DNA from: Spongiibacter thalassae
GTDB taxonomy: Bacteria; Pseudomonadota; Gammaproteobacteria; Pseudomonadales; Spongiibacteraceae
Direction: 5' to 3'
DNA: 64,000 bases
Assembly: GCF_012272835.1 (NCBI RefSeq)
Contig: NZ_JAAWWK010000008.1
Span: forward strand, 127,500-191,499
The position numbers were made by a program, and so were the translations under genes. Below, one piece after another: positions 1 through 9,271 of the stretch (position 1 is the stretch's first letter; every line of letters starts with the position of its first letter). The notes under the pieces were generated by a model, which did not search any database, had not been told where the DNA came from, and saw nothing but the letters and a program-made list of their open reading frames with translations.

Positions 1-503
1 AATTCCAGTACCAGCAGGCGACCGCCAGGCTTCAGCACACGCAACATGGAGCGCAGTGCGGCATCCTTGTCGGTGACGTTGCGCAGCCCAAAGGCGATGG
101 TGATACAGTCAAAACTGTTGTCGGGAAAGGGTAGACACTCGGCATTGGCCTGAACGTATTCAATATTGCCTGCCACACCCTGGTTGGTGAGCTTTTCGCG
201 CCCCACCCGCAGCATGGATTCGTTGATGTCGGCCAATACGACGCGACCGTCGGGCCCAACCAGTCGGCTGAATTTTCCCGCCAGATCCCCGGTGCCACCG
301 GCGATGTCGAGTACACTGTTGCCGTAGCGAACCCCGGATAATTCTATGGTAAATCTTTTCCAGAGGCGGTGAATGCCTCCGGACATCAGGTCGTTCATCA
401 GGTCGTATTTGCCCGCAACCGAGTGGAATACGCCGGCAACCATCCCGACCTTGTCGTTGCGATTGACGGTTTTAAAGCCAAAATGTGTTTTATCGTCTGC
501 CAT
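1..503 (-). CDS. ubiE: UbiE, ubiquinone/menaquinone C-methyltransferase (3' end cut by window)
   Basis: The reverse strand from an ATG at 501-503 encodes a protein beginning [13 protein letters not shown] that stays open to the window edge; 167 residues are visible of a family that is usually about 250. The SAM-binding motif [11 protein letters not shown] lies near residue 66, and the C-terminal visible part ([13 protein letters not shown]) is typical of UbiE. The family methylates the quinol ring in ubiquinone and menaquinone synthesis, in the cytoplasm. The gene follows the P-like gene on the same strand after a 95-nt gap. That gap contains TACAAT (reverse strand, 562-557), which could serve as a -10, so it may have its own promoter. 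No convincing Shine-Dalgarno sequence is seen. Confidence 0.93.
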   Translation of the reverse strand, partial: MADDKTHFGFKTVNRNDKVGMVAGVFHSVAGKYDLMNDLMSGGIHRLWKRFTIELSGVRYGNSVLDIAGGTGDLAGKFSRLVGPDGRVVLADINESMLRVGREKLTNQGVAGNIEYVQANAECLPFPDNSFDCITIAFGLRNVTDKDAALRSMLRVLKPGGRLLVLE

Positions 504-598
504 AGTGGGTGTCCGCAGGGTCATCGTCGGCCGTTGCTCGACCGTAAAGCGCGCCTATTGTAGCCGTTGAGGGCAGAGCCTGCACGGTTGGGCGTGGG

Positions 599-1267
599 TT
601 AAATATCCAATTCCCGTCTCAGCTCGCGCATCCGCCGGCGTTGCTCCTCGGCGGGCAGCGGTTTGGCTTCGGGCTTGGGCAGGGCCTCAGGGTGGGGTGG
701 CTCCAGTTGGACGCCGCGCCTGACCTGCTCGCAGAGATTCATGTAATGCTGGCGAAATACCGGAAAGGCCTTGGGTTCGGTATTGGTGGCCAGAAAATAC
801 CAGTCGCTGGCCTTGCCGGCGTGATACACCGCGGGGTGGCTCCAGGGGTGGTCCGCCTTGGGCGACGGCGCGCGGCAGGCTTCAACATAGGCGCTGTGGG
901 GGTCGGGTAGCCCCAGTGCGCTGTCGTCGGGTTCACAGTATTTCAGAATGCCCTTGATGGTGGGGAGAAATTCGGATTCCTTGATAGCGCGATGGCTGGC
1001 GGCGGTAATAGCTTCGGGGGAGATATGGCAGAGATTGGCAAACCACAGCTTCTTGGCATAGGAGAGCTTTTCGCTGGTGGAAAAGGCCTTGTTGTACTGA
1101 TTGTGGTAGACCAGCTCAAATTCCGCGAACATGCGATTAATAGCATCGATGACCGCATCCTTGTCGGGATAGGGTTCAGAGCCCGTCCGCCCAGCTCCGG
1201 TCGGTGTGTTTTTCGATGAAGCCAGAGCCCGTTTGCTTTGCTCCAGAAGGTCGTTGCTGTCGCGCAT
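599..1267 (-). CDS. Phage lambda P-like replication protein, putative helicase loader
   Basis: A 222-residue soluble protein with no signal peptide. The central part (about residues 35-110, with motifs NRMFAEFELVYHNQYNKAF, KKLWFANLCHISPEAI and FLPTIKGILKYC) resembles the phage lambda replication protein P family, whose members bind the replicative helicase DnaB and deliver it to an origin. The C-terminus is proline- and charge-rich. It lies directly behind a DnaT-like gene and its ATG start (1265-1267) sits inside that gene, giving a 92-nt overlap in another frame; no in-frame ATG avoids the overlap without losing conserved sequence. Translational coupling is therefore likely. I infer a chromosomal helicase-loading role because no phage genes surround it; the role in this organism is unproven. 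Confidence 0.72.
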   Translation of the reverse strand: MRDSNDLLEQSKRALASSKNTPTGAGRTGSEPYPDKDAVIDAINRMFAEFELVYHNQYNKAFSTSEKLSYAKKLWFANLCHISPEAITAASHRAIKESEFLPTIKGILKYCEPDDSALGLPDPHSAYVEACRAPSPKADHPWSHPAVYHAGKASDWYFLATNTEPKAFPVFRQHYMNLCEQVRRGVQLEPPHPEALPKPEAKPLPAEEQRRRMRELRRELDI

Positions 1268-2366
1268 CGTATTTGTCCAATTGGTGGCTGTGTGCCCAGC
1301 GGTATTTCACATGTTGCAGAAATTTGGTGTTCCACGAGCGTTGGGCCTGGCCGCTGTCGCGCCAGAACAGAATAAACTCAGGAATCTGCTCTCTGGCGAA
1401 TTTTGTATCAATTCGCGCCATGCGTAAAATTTCGAAGACTTCAGGGCTAGGTTGCCAGTTATTGGTGATTGGTACAAAGGCCTGCTCGTGGCTCACGGTA
1501 TTGGTGTAGCGAGCCCATTGCAGGCGAATATGTTGCAGGAAGCGGGAATTCCAGTTGCTATCGACGGTGCCCCGCTCGCGCCAGTAAAGGATAAACTCGG
1601 GAATGGCATCTTCGATAAAGTGCATACTGACACCGTCGCGCAGCAGTATGTCCAGGGCGTCCTGGCTGGGTCGCCAGCCGCCGTCAATGCCGCTCTGGCT
1701 GGCCTGTTCGATTTCGGCGTACTGGTGTTTTTTCCAGCGGCGGCTGACATACTGGCTGAAAGTGCTGCTCCAGCTGCTGCGGGCTTCGCCGCTCTCGCGG
1801 TAATGGGCGATAAAATCCGGTAGTACCGATTCGATAAACTCGATGCTTACTCGGTTAAAGCGAGTCAGGTATTCCACCGACGCGGGGTCGGGCCGCCAGT
1901 CGGCGCTTATCATCTGCTGCCCGGGAACCGGTTGTTGTGGGTGGGCAGTGCGCATTTGCCGGGGAGCGGCGGGCGCTGGTGGAGCCGATAATGAAGGGCG
2001 AGGGATGTCCTTTTCCGGGGGCGCCGAAGTGTCAGTGGTAGTCTGTGGCGAATGGGCTTCGCCCGAGCCCGCCAGGGCAAAGCGAAAATTGCGCGCATTG
2101 CTGATCAGCGCGCCGCCGATAATGATCAGTCCCTGATCGTGCAGGGTTTGCAGCAGACTGTCGATATGGGCGGCGTCCCAGAAGGGAAGTTGCTCCTGCA
2201 AGCGCGCACGATCGACGATATACCAATCACGGCCCTGCCGGGGGCGCGCTTCCAGTAAACTGTGCCAGTCGCACAATAGCTGGTACAGCAGCGCGCACTC
2301 CAGGCCAATAGTGGTAGCCAGAGACGGCGATACCAGTAGGGGTCTTTCGAGCAGTGGTGCCGACAT
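1176..2366 (-). CDS. DnaT-like protein with N-terminal winged-helix-like region and three DnaT-type repeats
   Basis: A 396-residue protein. Residues about 12-100 look like a winged-helix DNA-binding region (two helices followed by LIIIGGALISNARNFRFAL). A proline/threonine-rich linker (about 101-150) follows. Then come three copies of a roughly 60-residue unit at about 153-214, 228-286 and 301-360, each opening with a W-R/Q-P motif and containing I/LPEFI-like, W/YRE-SG and SxW-xFxQ-like positions. The unit resembles the DnaT DNA-binding domain found in the E. coli primosome protein. The ATG at 2364-2366 is preceded by GAGG; a TTG one codon upstream is less likely. The gene overlaps the downstream P-like gene by 92 nt and faces away from radA across an 81-bp gap. 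Likely role: ssDNA or origin binding together with the P-like loader. Confidence 0.75.
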   Translation of the reverse strand: MSAPLLERPLLVSPSLATTIGLECALLYQLLCDWHSLLEARPRQGRDWYIVDRARLQEQLPFWDAAHIDSLLQTLHDQGLIIIGGALISNARNFRFALAGSGEAHSPQTTTDTSAPPEKDIPRPSLSAPPAPAAPRQMRTAHPQQPVPGQQMISADWRPDPASVEYLTRFNRVSIEFIESVLPDFIAHYRESGEARSSWSSTFSQYVSRRWKKHQYAEIEQASQSGIDGGWRPSQDALDILLRDGVSMHFIEDAIPEFILYWRERGTVDSNWNSRFLQHIRLQWARYTNTVSHEQAFVPITNNWQPSPEVFEILRMARIDTKFAREQIPEFILFWRDSGQAQRSWNTKFLQHVKYRWAHSHQLDKYDARQQRPSGAKQTGSGFIEKHTDRSWADGL

Positions 2367-2447
2367 CAAATATTAATCCTCGCTTGGCAGCGTATTGTAC
2401 GGGCTAGCCGCCCAGGCTGTCAGCAAGCCACGGAGAATAAGCGCACT

Positions 2448-3815
2448 ATGGCAAAAACACGTACCGCCTATGTCTGTAACGACTGCGGGTCGGATCACCG
2501 CAAATGGCAGGGGCAATGCCAGGACTGTGGTGCCTGGAATACCCTGTCGGAAATACGCCTGGGGGCGGCGTCTTCGCCCGCTGCGACCAGCGGCGCGCGG
2601 CAGGGCTATGCCGGTGCCAGTGGCGGCGAGGTGCAGACACTGGCCACGGTGCAAATTGAAGACTTGCCGCGGATCAGCAGCGGCATGGAGGAGTTGGACC
2701 GAGTATTGGGGGGCGGTTTTGTACCGGGTTCGGCAGTGCTTCTGGGCGGACATCCCGGTGCGGGGAAAAGCACCCTGTTGTTGCAGGTATTGTGTCGCCT
2801 GGCTGAGACCAACAATTGCCTGTATGTCACCGGCGAGGAGTCCTTGCAGCAGGTGGCTATGCGTGCCCGGCGACTGGCATTGAAGGCTGATGCCCTGCAG
2901 TTGTATTCAGAAACCAGTCTCGAATCGGTATTGGCCCAAGCGGTGAAAAACCGCCCGGCGGTGCTGGTGGTGGATTCCATTCAGGTGCTGCACAGCGACC
3001 AGATCAGCTCGGCACCGGGCAGCGTGTCCCAGGTGCGTGAGTGCGCGGCGGCGTTGACCCGCTTTGCCAAACAGAGCAATACCGTGCTGATTATGGTCGG
3101 TCACGTTACCAAGGATGGCAGCCTGGCCGGGCCCAAGGTGCTGGAGCATATTATCGACTGCTCGATCATGTTCGAGGGCGGCAGTGACAGCCGCTATCGC
3201 ACCCTGCGCGGGCAGAAAAACCGCTTCGGTGCAGTGAACGAACTGGGCGTGTTTGCGATGACCGAGCAGGGACTTAAAGAAGTGCGCAACCCCTCGGCCA
3301 TTTTTCTGAACAGGGGAGAGGAGGTCGCCTCGGGCAGTACGGTGATGGTGGTCTGGGAGGGCACTCGGCCATTGCTGGTGGAAATCCAGGCGCTGGTGGA
3401 TGAGTCCGGTTACGGTAACCCTCGACGGGTGGCCGTGGGGCTGGAACAAAACCGCCTGGCGATGTTGCTGGCGGTGCTGCACCGCCACGGCGGCCTGCAA
3501 CTGGGCGATCAGGATGTCTTCGTCAATGTGGTGGGTGGGGTCAAGGTGCTGGAAACCGGAGCGGATCTCGCTCTGTTGTTTGCCATTGTCTCCAGCTTCA
3601 GGGACAGACCCCTGCCGGAGGATCTGGTGGTGTTCGGAGAGGTGGGCCTGTCCGGTGAGATTCGCCCTGTCAGTAGTGGCCAGGAGCGCTTGCAGGAGGC
3701 CCGCAAACACGGTTTCAAACGGGCGATTGTGCCCCGCGGCAATGCGCCCCGGGGCGAGGTGGGCATGGAGGTCATTGCAGCGGCGAATCTCGCCGAGGCG
3801 CTGGAGGCGATTTGA
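2448..3815 (+). CDS. radA: RadA, DNA repair/branch-migration ATPase
   Basis: A 455-residue protein of normal length. The N-terminal four-cysteine zinc finger (CNDCGS near residue 10, CQDCGAW near 24), Walker A motif GGHPGAGKST (about residue 97), the RadA-specific KNRFG motif (about 255) and a C-terminal Lon-protease-like domain are all present. RadA is a RecA-related hexameric helicase that promotes branch migration in homologous recombination and helps resolve stalled forks, in the cytoplasm. It is divergent from the DnaT-like gene and convergent with mrcA, whose stop is 28 bp away. Confidence 0.97.
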   Translation: MAKTRTAYVCNDCGSDHRKWQGQCQDCGAWNTLSEIRLGAASSPAATSGARQGYAGASGGEVQTLATVQIEDLPRISSGMEELDRVLGGGFVPGSAVLLGGHPGAGKSTLLLQVLCRLAETNNCLYVTGEESLQQVAMRARRLALKADALQLYSETSLESVLAQAVKNRPAVLVVDSIQVLHSDQISSAPGSVSQVRECAAALTRFAKQSNTVLIMVGHVTKDGSLAGPKVLEHIIDCSIMFEGGSDSRYRTLRGQKNRFGAVNELGVFAMTEQGLKEVRNPSAIFLNRGEEVASGSTVMVVWEGTRPLLVEIQALVDESGYGNPRRVAVGLEQNRLAMLLAVLHRHGGLQLGDQDVFVNVVGGVKVLETGADLALLFAIVSSFRDRPLPEDLVVFGEVGLSGEIRPVSSGQERLQEARKHGFKRAIVPRGNAPRGEVGMEVIAAANLAEALEAI

Positions 3816-3843
3816 CCCGCCGTGCGCGCCCGGTTCGAGGGGG

Positions 3844-6288
3844 TTAGAACAATTCGATGGGTTCGTCTGAGGGAGACTCGCCGTAAATCGAGCCGCCGCC
3901 GGTGCTTTGGGTGGTGGGCGCATTGCCGATGCGGAAATACTCGAAGATGGCATTTTCCTGACCCGGCATGGCCAGCTCACCAGTGTCGGGGTCAATGCGC
4001 ACGGAAATGATATTGTCGGGTTGCTTCAGGTGGCGCTCGGGACGCCCCTTTAGCGCCACGCGCATGTAATCAATCCAGATTGGCAGTGCCACTGAACCAC
4101 CGTATTCCCGGCGGCCGAGTTTCTGGTTTTGGTCAAAGCCTGCCCAGGTTGAGGTGACAATGCCGCCGCTATAGCCTGAGAACCACGCGTCAGTCGGGCC
4201 GTTGGTGGTGCCGGTTTTACCGGCAGCATCGCCCCGTTCCAGGGCGAGAGCGCGGCGGCCCGTGCCGCGGGTGATAACGTCCTTGAGAATGCTGTCGATC
4301 AGGAAGATGACATCTTCGCTGACCACTTGCTCGGCGTAACGGGGCTCGTTTTCGCTGTCGCCGGCAAGTATTTCGTCCAGAGAGCTGGCTTCGCGCTCGC
4401 TCATTCCGTTTTTGTCGCAGTCCCGACAGGCAATGACCGGGTCGGCCCGGTAAATGGTATTGCCGTCGTTGTCGATGATCTGCTCAATGAGCCAGGGCGA
4501 TATTTTATAACCGCCGTTGGCAAATACCGCGTAGCCAGTCACCACATCCAGTGGCGTCATCGAATGACTGCCCAGTGCCAGTGACAGGTCGTGGGGCAGC
4601 TTGCTGGTGTCGAAACCGAAGCGGCCAACGTAGTTGATGGCGGAGCCGATCCCCAGTTCCCGCAGCAGACGAATGGAAACCAGATTTCGCGACAGATACA
4701 GTGCTTTGCGCAAGCGCATGGGGCCATTGAATTTGCCGTTGTCGTTGCTGGGTCGCCAGGTGCTGCCTAATCCTGCGTCGTCGAAGACAATCGGGGCGTC
4801 GTTGATGATGCTCGCTGCTGTAAAGCCATTGTCGAGGGCCGCGGTGTAAATAAACGGTTTGAAATTGGAGCCGGGTTGGCGCTCAGCCTGGCTGGCGCGG
4901 TTGAAGCTGCTGCGTTGGTAGTCATAGCCGCCAACTATGCTGAGGATCGCGCCGTTGTCGGCGTCCAGCGACACCAGTGCGGCCTGGAGCTTGGGGAGTT
5001 GCGAGAACTGCCAGCGGCGGGGCTTGGTGTCGCCCATGCGCAGGCGGATCACGTCGCCGGGTTTCACCAGTTCGTCGATGGATTCGGCCTCGTAGCTGGT
5101 CCGGTCTTCGCTGATATAGCGTACCGTGCCGGCGAAGCCCTGTTCCCACTTAAGGGTGGTTTGCTGTCCGGTGGCAAGCAGTGCGGTGGCGCTGTTGCCC
5201 TCGATCGACAAAATCAGCGCCGGGTGCCAGGGGCCGATGCGACCGATGTCCTTGAGCTTCTTCGCAAAGTCTTCAAGGGCACTGTTGCTGACGGGGGTGG
5301 CAATCGGCCACTGTTGCTCCGGGCCGCGATAGCCGTGACGTTTGTCGTACTCCACCACGCCGTTGACGATCGCCTCGTGGGCCGCAGCCTGGAGTCGGCT
5401 GTCGACAGAGGTGATAACGCTGTAGCCTTTTTCGTAAGCTTCTCTGCCGTAGCGCTTGAGCATTTCCAGGCGCACCAGCTCGGCGGCATAGGCCGCGTTC
5501 AGATCGAGTTTGGTGCCGTGAGTCCGGGCGGAGATGGGGGTGCTGATCGCCGTGGTAAATTGGCTTTCGTCGATATAGTCGAGGGTCCGCATGCGGCGAA
5601 GTATCCAGTCGCGGCGAATACGCGCGCGCTCCGGGTCGGCGACGGGGTTGTAAATAGAGGGGGCCTTGGGCAGGCCGGCAATCATCGCCATTTGCGCGAT
5701 GCTCAATTCCTTGATCGACTTGCCGTAGTACACCTGGGCCGCGGCTTCGATGCCGTAGGCGTGGTTGCCGAGGAAGATCTTGTTCAGATACAGCTCAAGA
5801 ATGTCACCTTTGCTAAGATTGCGCTCGATTTCGATGGCCAGGAAGATTTCGGTGAATTTGCGGGTGAAGGTGCGCTCCTGGGAGAGGAAGTAGTTCTTCG
5901 CCACCTGCATGGTGATGGTTGAGCCCCCGGTTTGAATGCTGCCGCTGGTAATCAGTTGCGACGCGGCCCGCAACAGGCTGGTCAGGTCTACGCCGCGGTG
6001 CTGAAAGAAACGATCGTCCTCAGCAGCGAGAAATGCATCAATAAAGACCTCGGGGACCTCTTGTATGCTGATGGGCGAGCGCCGCTTTTCGCCGAATTCG
6101 CCGATAAGTTGGCCGTCGCGGCTGTAGATGCGCAGGGGGGTCTGGAGCTGTATGTCGCGCAGGGCATCGACAGAGGGCAGGCGAGGGCCTATATATAAGA
6201 ATGCGGCGCAGAACACCATGGCGGCGGCGCAGGCGGCGATCAGGCCCAGTAATCCAAGGGAGCGAATAATGGTTGCGGTGCGGGACAT
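3844..6288 (-). CDS. mrcA: Penicillin-binding protein 1A, bifunctional peptidoglycan synthase
   Basis: An 814-residue protein. One N-terminal membrane segment (about residues 9-31) is followed by the glycosyltransferase (GT51) domain with AAEDDRFFQHRGVD and GGSTITMQVAKN. A central linker/OB-like part follows, then the transpeptidase domain with catalytic serine in PGSNFKPF, SRN (LSRNLVS), and KTGTT. The length and domain order match PBP1A. It is anchored in the inner membrane and polymerises and crosslinks peptidoglycan. It lies divergent from pilM, as ponA does in Pseudomonas, with a 170-bp shared intergenic region. Confidence 0.97.
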   Translation of the reverse strand: MSRTATIIRSLGLLGLIAACAAAMVFCAAFLYIGPRLPSVDALRDIQLQTPLRIYSRDGQLIGEFGEKRRSPISIQEVPEVFIDAFLAAEDDRFFQHRGVDLTSLLRAASQLITSGSIQTGGSTITMQVAKNYFLSQERTFTRKFTEIFLAIEIERNLSKGDILELYLNKIFLGNHAYGIEAAAQVYYGKSIKELSIAQMAMIAGLPKAPSIYNPVADPERARIRRDWILRRMRTLDYIDESQFTTAISTPISARTHGTKLDLNAAYAAELVRLEMLKRYGREAYEKGYSVITSVDSRLQAAAHEAIVNGVVEYDKRHGYRGPEQQWPIATPVSNSALEDFAKKLKDIGRIGPWHPALILSIEGNSATALLATGQQTTLKWEQGFAGTVRYISEDRTSYEAESIDELVKPGDVIRLRMGDTKPRRWQFSQLPKLQAALVSLDADNGAILSIVGGYDYQRSSFNRASQAERQPGSNFKPFIYTAALDNGFTAASIINDAPIVFDDAGLGSTWRPSNDNGKFNGPMRLRKALYLSRNLVSIRLLRELGIGSAINYVGRFGFDTSKLPHDLSLALGSHSMTPLDVVTGYAVFANGGYKISPWLIEQIIDNDGNTIYRADPVIACRDCDKNGMSEREASSLDEILAGDSENEPRYAEQVVSEDVIFLIDSILKDVITRGTGRRALALERGDAAGKTGTTNGPTDAWFSGYSGGIVTSTWAGFDQNQKLGRREYGGSVALPIWIDYMRVALKGRPERHLKQPDNIISVRIDPDTGELAMPGQENAIFEYFRIGNAPTTQSTGGGSIYGESPSDEPIELF

Positions 6289-6378
6289 AATTTTCCTGTA
6301 TTGCCAACGGCCTATCAGAATTCGGGTGCTAGGATACCCAAATCTGTGAATTTATCGGGGTATTTTTTTCATTACTAT

Positions 6379-6407
6379 TTGCGCAATGGTATACACTGGT
6401 ATTTAAT
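6379..6407 (+). promoter_or_regulatory. Candidate sigma-70 promoter of pilMNOPQ
   Basis: A TTGCGC -35 (6379-6384) and TTTAAT -10 (6402-6407) are separated by exactly 17 bp, about 50 nt upstream of the pilM start. The spacer holds TGGTAT at 6387-6392, and a second copy at 6397-6402 begins exactly 10 bp later and reaches the first base of the -10. One-turn spacing suggests a possible regulator site. Eye call only. Confidence 0.45.
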
Positions 6408-6431
6408 CTTGTATATAAAAGTTCGCCCTAA

Positions 6432-7525
<1,094 letters not shown>

Positions 7526-7526
<1 letters not shown>

Positions 7527-8086
7527 TGGCGAATATTAACCTACTTCCGTGGCGTGAAGAGCGCCGTCAGCAGATCCAGCAACAATTTATTGTGGTGCTT
7601 GCCGGGGTGGCTGTTGTGGCTGTGTTGCTGGTGGTACTGGCAATGAGCATCGTCAATGGCGCCATCAGCAACCAGGAGGGGCGCAACGCCTACCTGCAAC
7701 AGCAAATTACCCAGATCAACAAAGAGGTTGCTGAAATCAGTGAGCTTGAGGCGCGCCGTCAACAGCTGCTGGATAGAATGAATATCATTCAGAGCCTGCA
7801 AGGGACCCGGCCGTTGATTGTGCGGGTGTTCGATGAAATGGTGCGCACCCTTCCCGACGGCTTGTTTTTTACCTCTGTGGTGAGGGTCGATAGTCGAATC
7901 AGTGTCGAGGGCATTGCCGAGTCAAACAACCGGGTATCCAGTCTGATGCGCAAACTTGATGCCTCCACGTGGTTTTCCGATCCCAATCTGACTGCGGTCA
8001 AGGCCGCGCCGAGCTATGGTGACCAGGCGAGCGATTTCAAGCTCTCATTCAAAATCAGTGCGCCGTCGCCTGAAGAAGATAACTAG
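7526..8086 (+). CDS. pilN: PilN, inner-membrane type IV pilus alignment protein
   Basis: A 186-residue bitopic membrane protein. The short cytoplasmic N-terminus carries the conserved INLLPWREERR motif that docks into PilM. A membrane segment (about residues 23-44) and a coiled-coil stretch (about 52-90) follow, then a ferredoxin-like periplasmic domain. PilN pairs with PilO to form the alignment subcomplex. Its start overlaps the pilM stop, so translation is probably coupled. Confidence 0.96.
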
Positions 8087-8097
8087 GAGGCTTCACT

Positions 8098-8715
8098 GTG
8101 GCTTGGCAAGAGTGGGTAGAAGAAGTCAAACAGTTTGATATCAATGATATCAACGAGGGGAATATTGGTGCCTGGCCCTTCCTGGTGCGGGTGGCGCTGT
8201 GGGTGCTGGCCTTTGTTGTGGTCCTGGTGGGGGGCTATTTCTATGTTATCGCCGACCTGCGGGTTAAGTTGGCGTCGGCGGAGGCCAAGGAGTTACAGCT
8301 CAAGGCCGAATTCGAGCGCAAGGCGTTCAAGGCAGCAAAACTCGAACCGTTAAAGAAGCAAATGGCGGAGATGGAGGAATCCTTCGGGATTTTGCTTAGC
8401 CAACTGCCGGCGGATACCGAAGTGCCGGGTCTGTTGGAGGATATGACCGACAAGGCGGTGGCCAACGGTCTGGAAATTGGCAGCATTCAGTTGGAAGCTG
8501 AACAGGTTAAGGAATTTTACATCGAACTGCCGATTGCGATTCAGGTGACCGGCACCTACCACGACCTTGCAGCATTTGTCAGCGGTGTGGCGGGGCTGCC
8601 TCGGATTGTGACCCTTCACGACTATGAAATTAAGTCGGACAAGGATTTGTCGGTGCAGAAGATGTCGATTACGGCAAAAACCTACCGTTATAAAGAATTG
8701 GATGGGGGGTCATGA
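8098..8715 (+). CDS. pilO: PilO, inner-membrane type IV pilus alignment protein
   Basis: A 205-residue protein with a GTG start behind a strong AGGAGG. Layout: N-terminal cytoplasmic part (residues 1-25), membrane segment (about 26-48), coiled coil (about 50-95), and a periplasmic domain beginning near VPGLLEDMTDKAVANGLEI. PilO heterodimerises with PilN and contacts PilP. Its stop overlaps the pilP start by 4 nt (ATGA). Confidence 0.95.
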   Translation: MAWQEWVEEVKQFDINDINEGNIGAWPFLVRVALWVLAFVVVLVGGYFYVIADLRVKLASAEAKELQLKAEFERKAFKAAKLEPLKKQMAEMEESFGILLSQLPADTEVPGLLEDMTDKAVANGLEIGSIQLEAEQVKEFYIELPIAIQVTGTYHDLAAFVSGVAGLPRIVTLHDYEIKSDKDLSVQKMSITAKTYRYKELDGGS

Positions 8716-9248
8716 TGCGTCGCTACTCCTCGTTATTGTTGGTGCTGTCGATTGCTGTGGTTGTGGCCGGTTGTAGTGGCGGTTCCCAGTACAGCGACAT
8801 TGATGAGTTTGTAAGGGCCAAGCGCGCAGCGCCCAGCGGTGCGATTCCGCCGATACCTGCACTCAAGGCCTATCGGGCCTTCTCTTACACGGCCTCCGGT
8901 ATGCGCAGCCCGTTCACCAAGCCGGTGGATGTTAAGGAAATCGCGCGGCTGGAAGCGTCCGGGTCGATCAAGCCGGACATGCAGCGTGAGCGAGAGTACC
9001 TTGAGGCGTTTTCGATAGACTCACTGAAAATGGTGGGAACAGTGAAGTTGGGCGGTGTGTTGTGGGCCCTGCTTAAAACCAGCGATGGCGGCGTCCATCG
9101 CGTGCGTGAATCAAACTATATTGGCCGCAATCACGGCAAAATTGTAGAAGTCGGTGAGGGTTATCTTTCGGTAGTGGAGATTGTGTCCACTGGCGGCGAT
9201 GGCTGGGTTGAAAGACCGCGCTCTCTTGAGCTGAATGCAGGCAAGTAA
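8712..9248 (+). CDS. pilP: PilP, inner-membrane lipoprotein linking PilNO to the secretin
   Basis: A 178-residue protein. The signal peptide ends in a lipobox, VVVAGC, with the acceptor cysteine at residue 21. The following region (YSDIDEFVRAKRAAPSGAIPP) is the flexible PilN/PilO-binding stretch. The beta-sandwich core (about 90-170; VGTVKLGGVLWALLKTSDG) contacts the N0 domain of PilQ. ATGATG start; the first ATG overlaps the pilO stop by 4 nt. Confidence 0.95.
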   Translation: MMRRYSSLLLVLSIAVVVAGCSGGSQYSDIDEFVRAKRAAPSGAIPPIPALKAYRAFSYTASGMRSPFTKPVDVKEIARLEASGSIKPDMQREREYLEAFSIDSLKMVGTVKLGGVLWALLKTSDGGVHRVRESNYIGRNHGKIVEVGEGYLSVVEIVSTGGDGWVERPRSLELNAGK

Positions 9249-9271
9249 GAATTGGAAATCCGGAGAGATAC

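Noticed and set aside
2907-3995. 362-codon reverse-strand frame
   Set aside because: Antisense to radA; histidine/glutamine-rich shadow composition and no recognisable domain.
4876-5922. 348-codon forward frame
   Set aside because: Antisense to mrcA, which is clearly the real gene.
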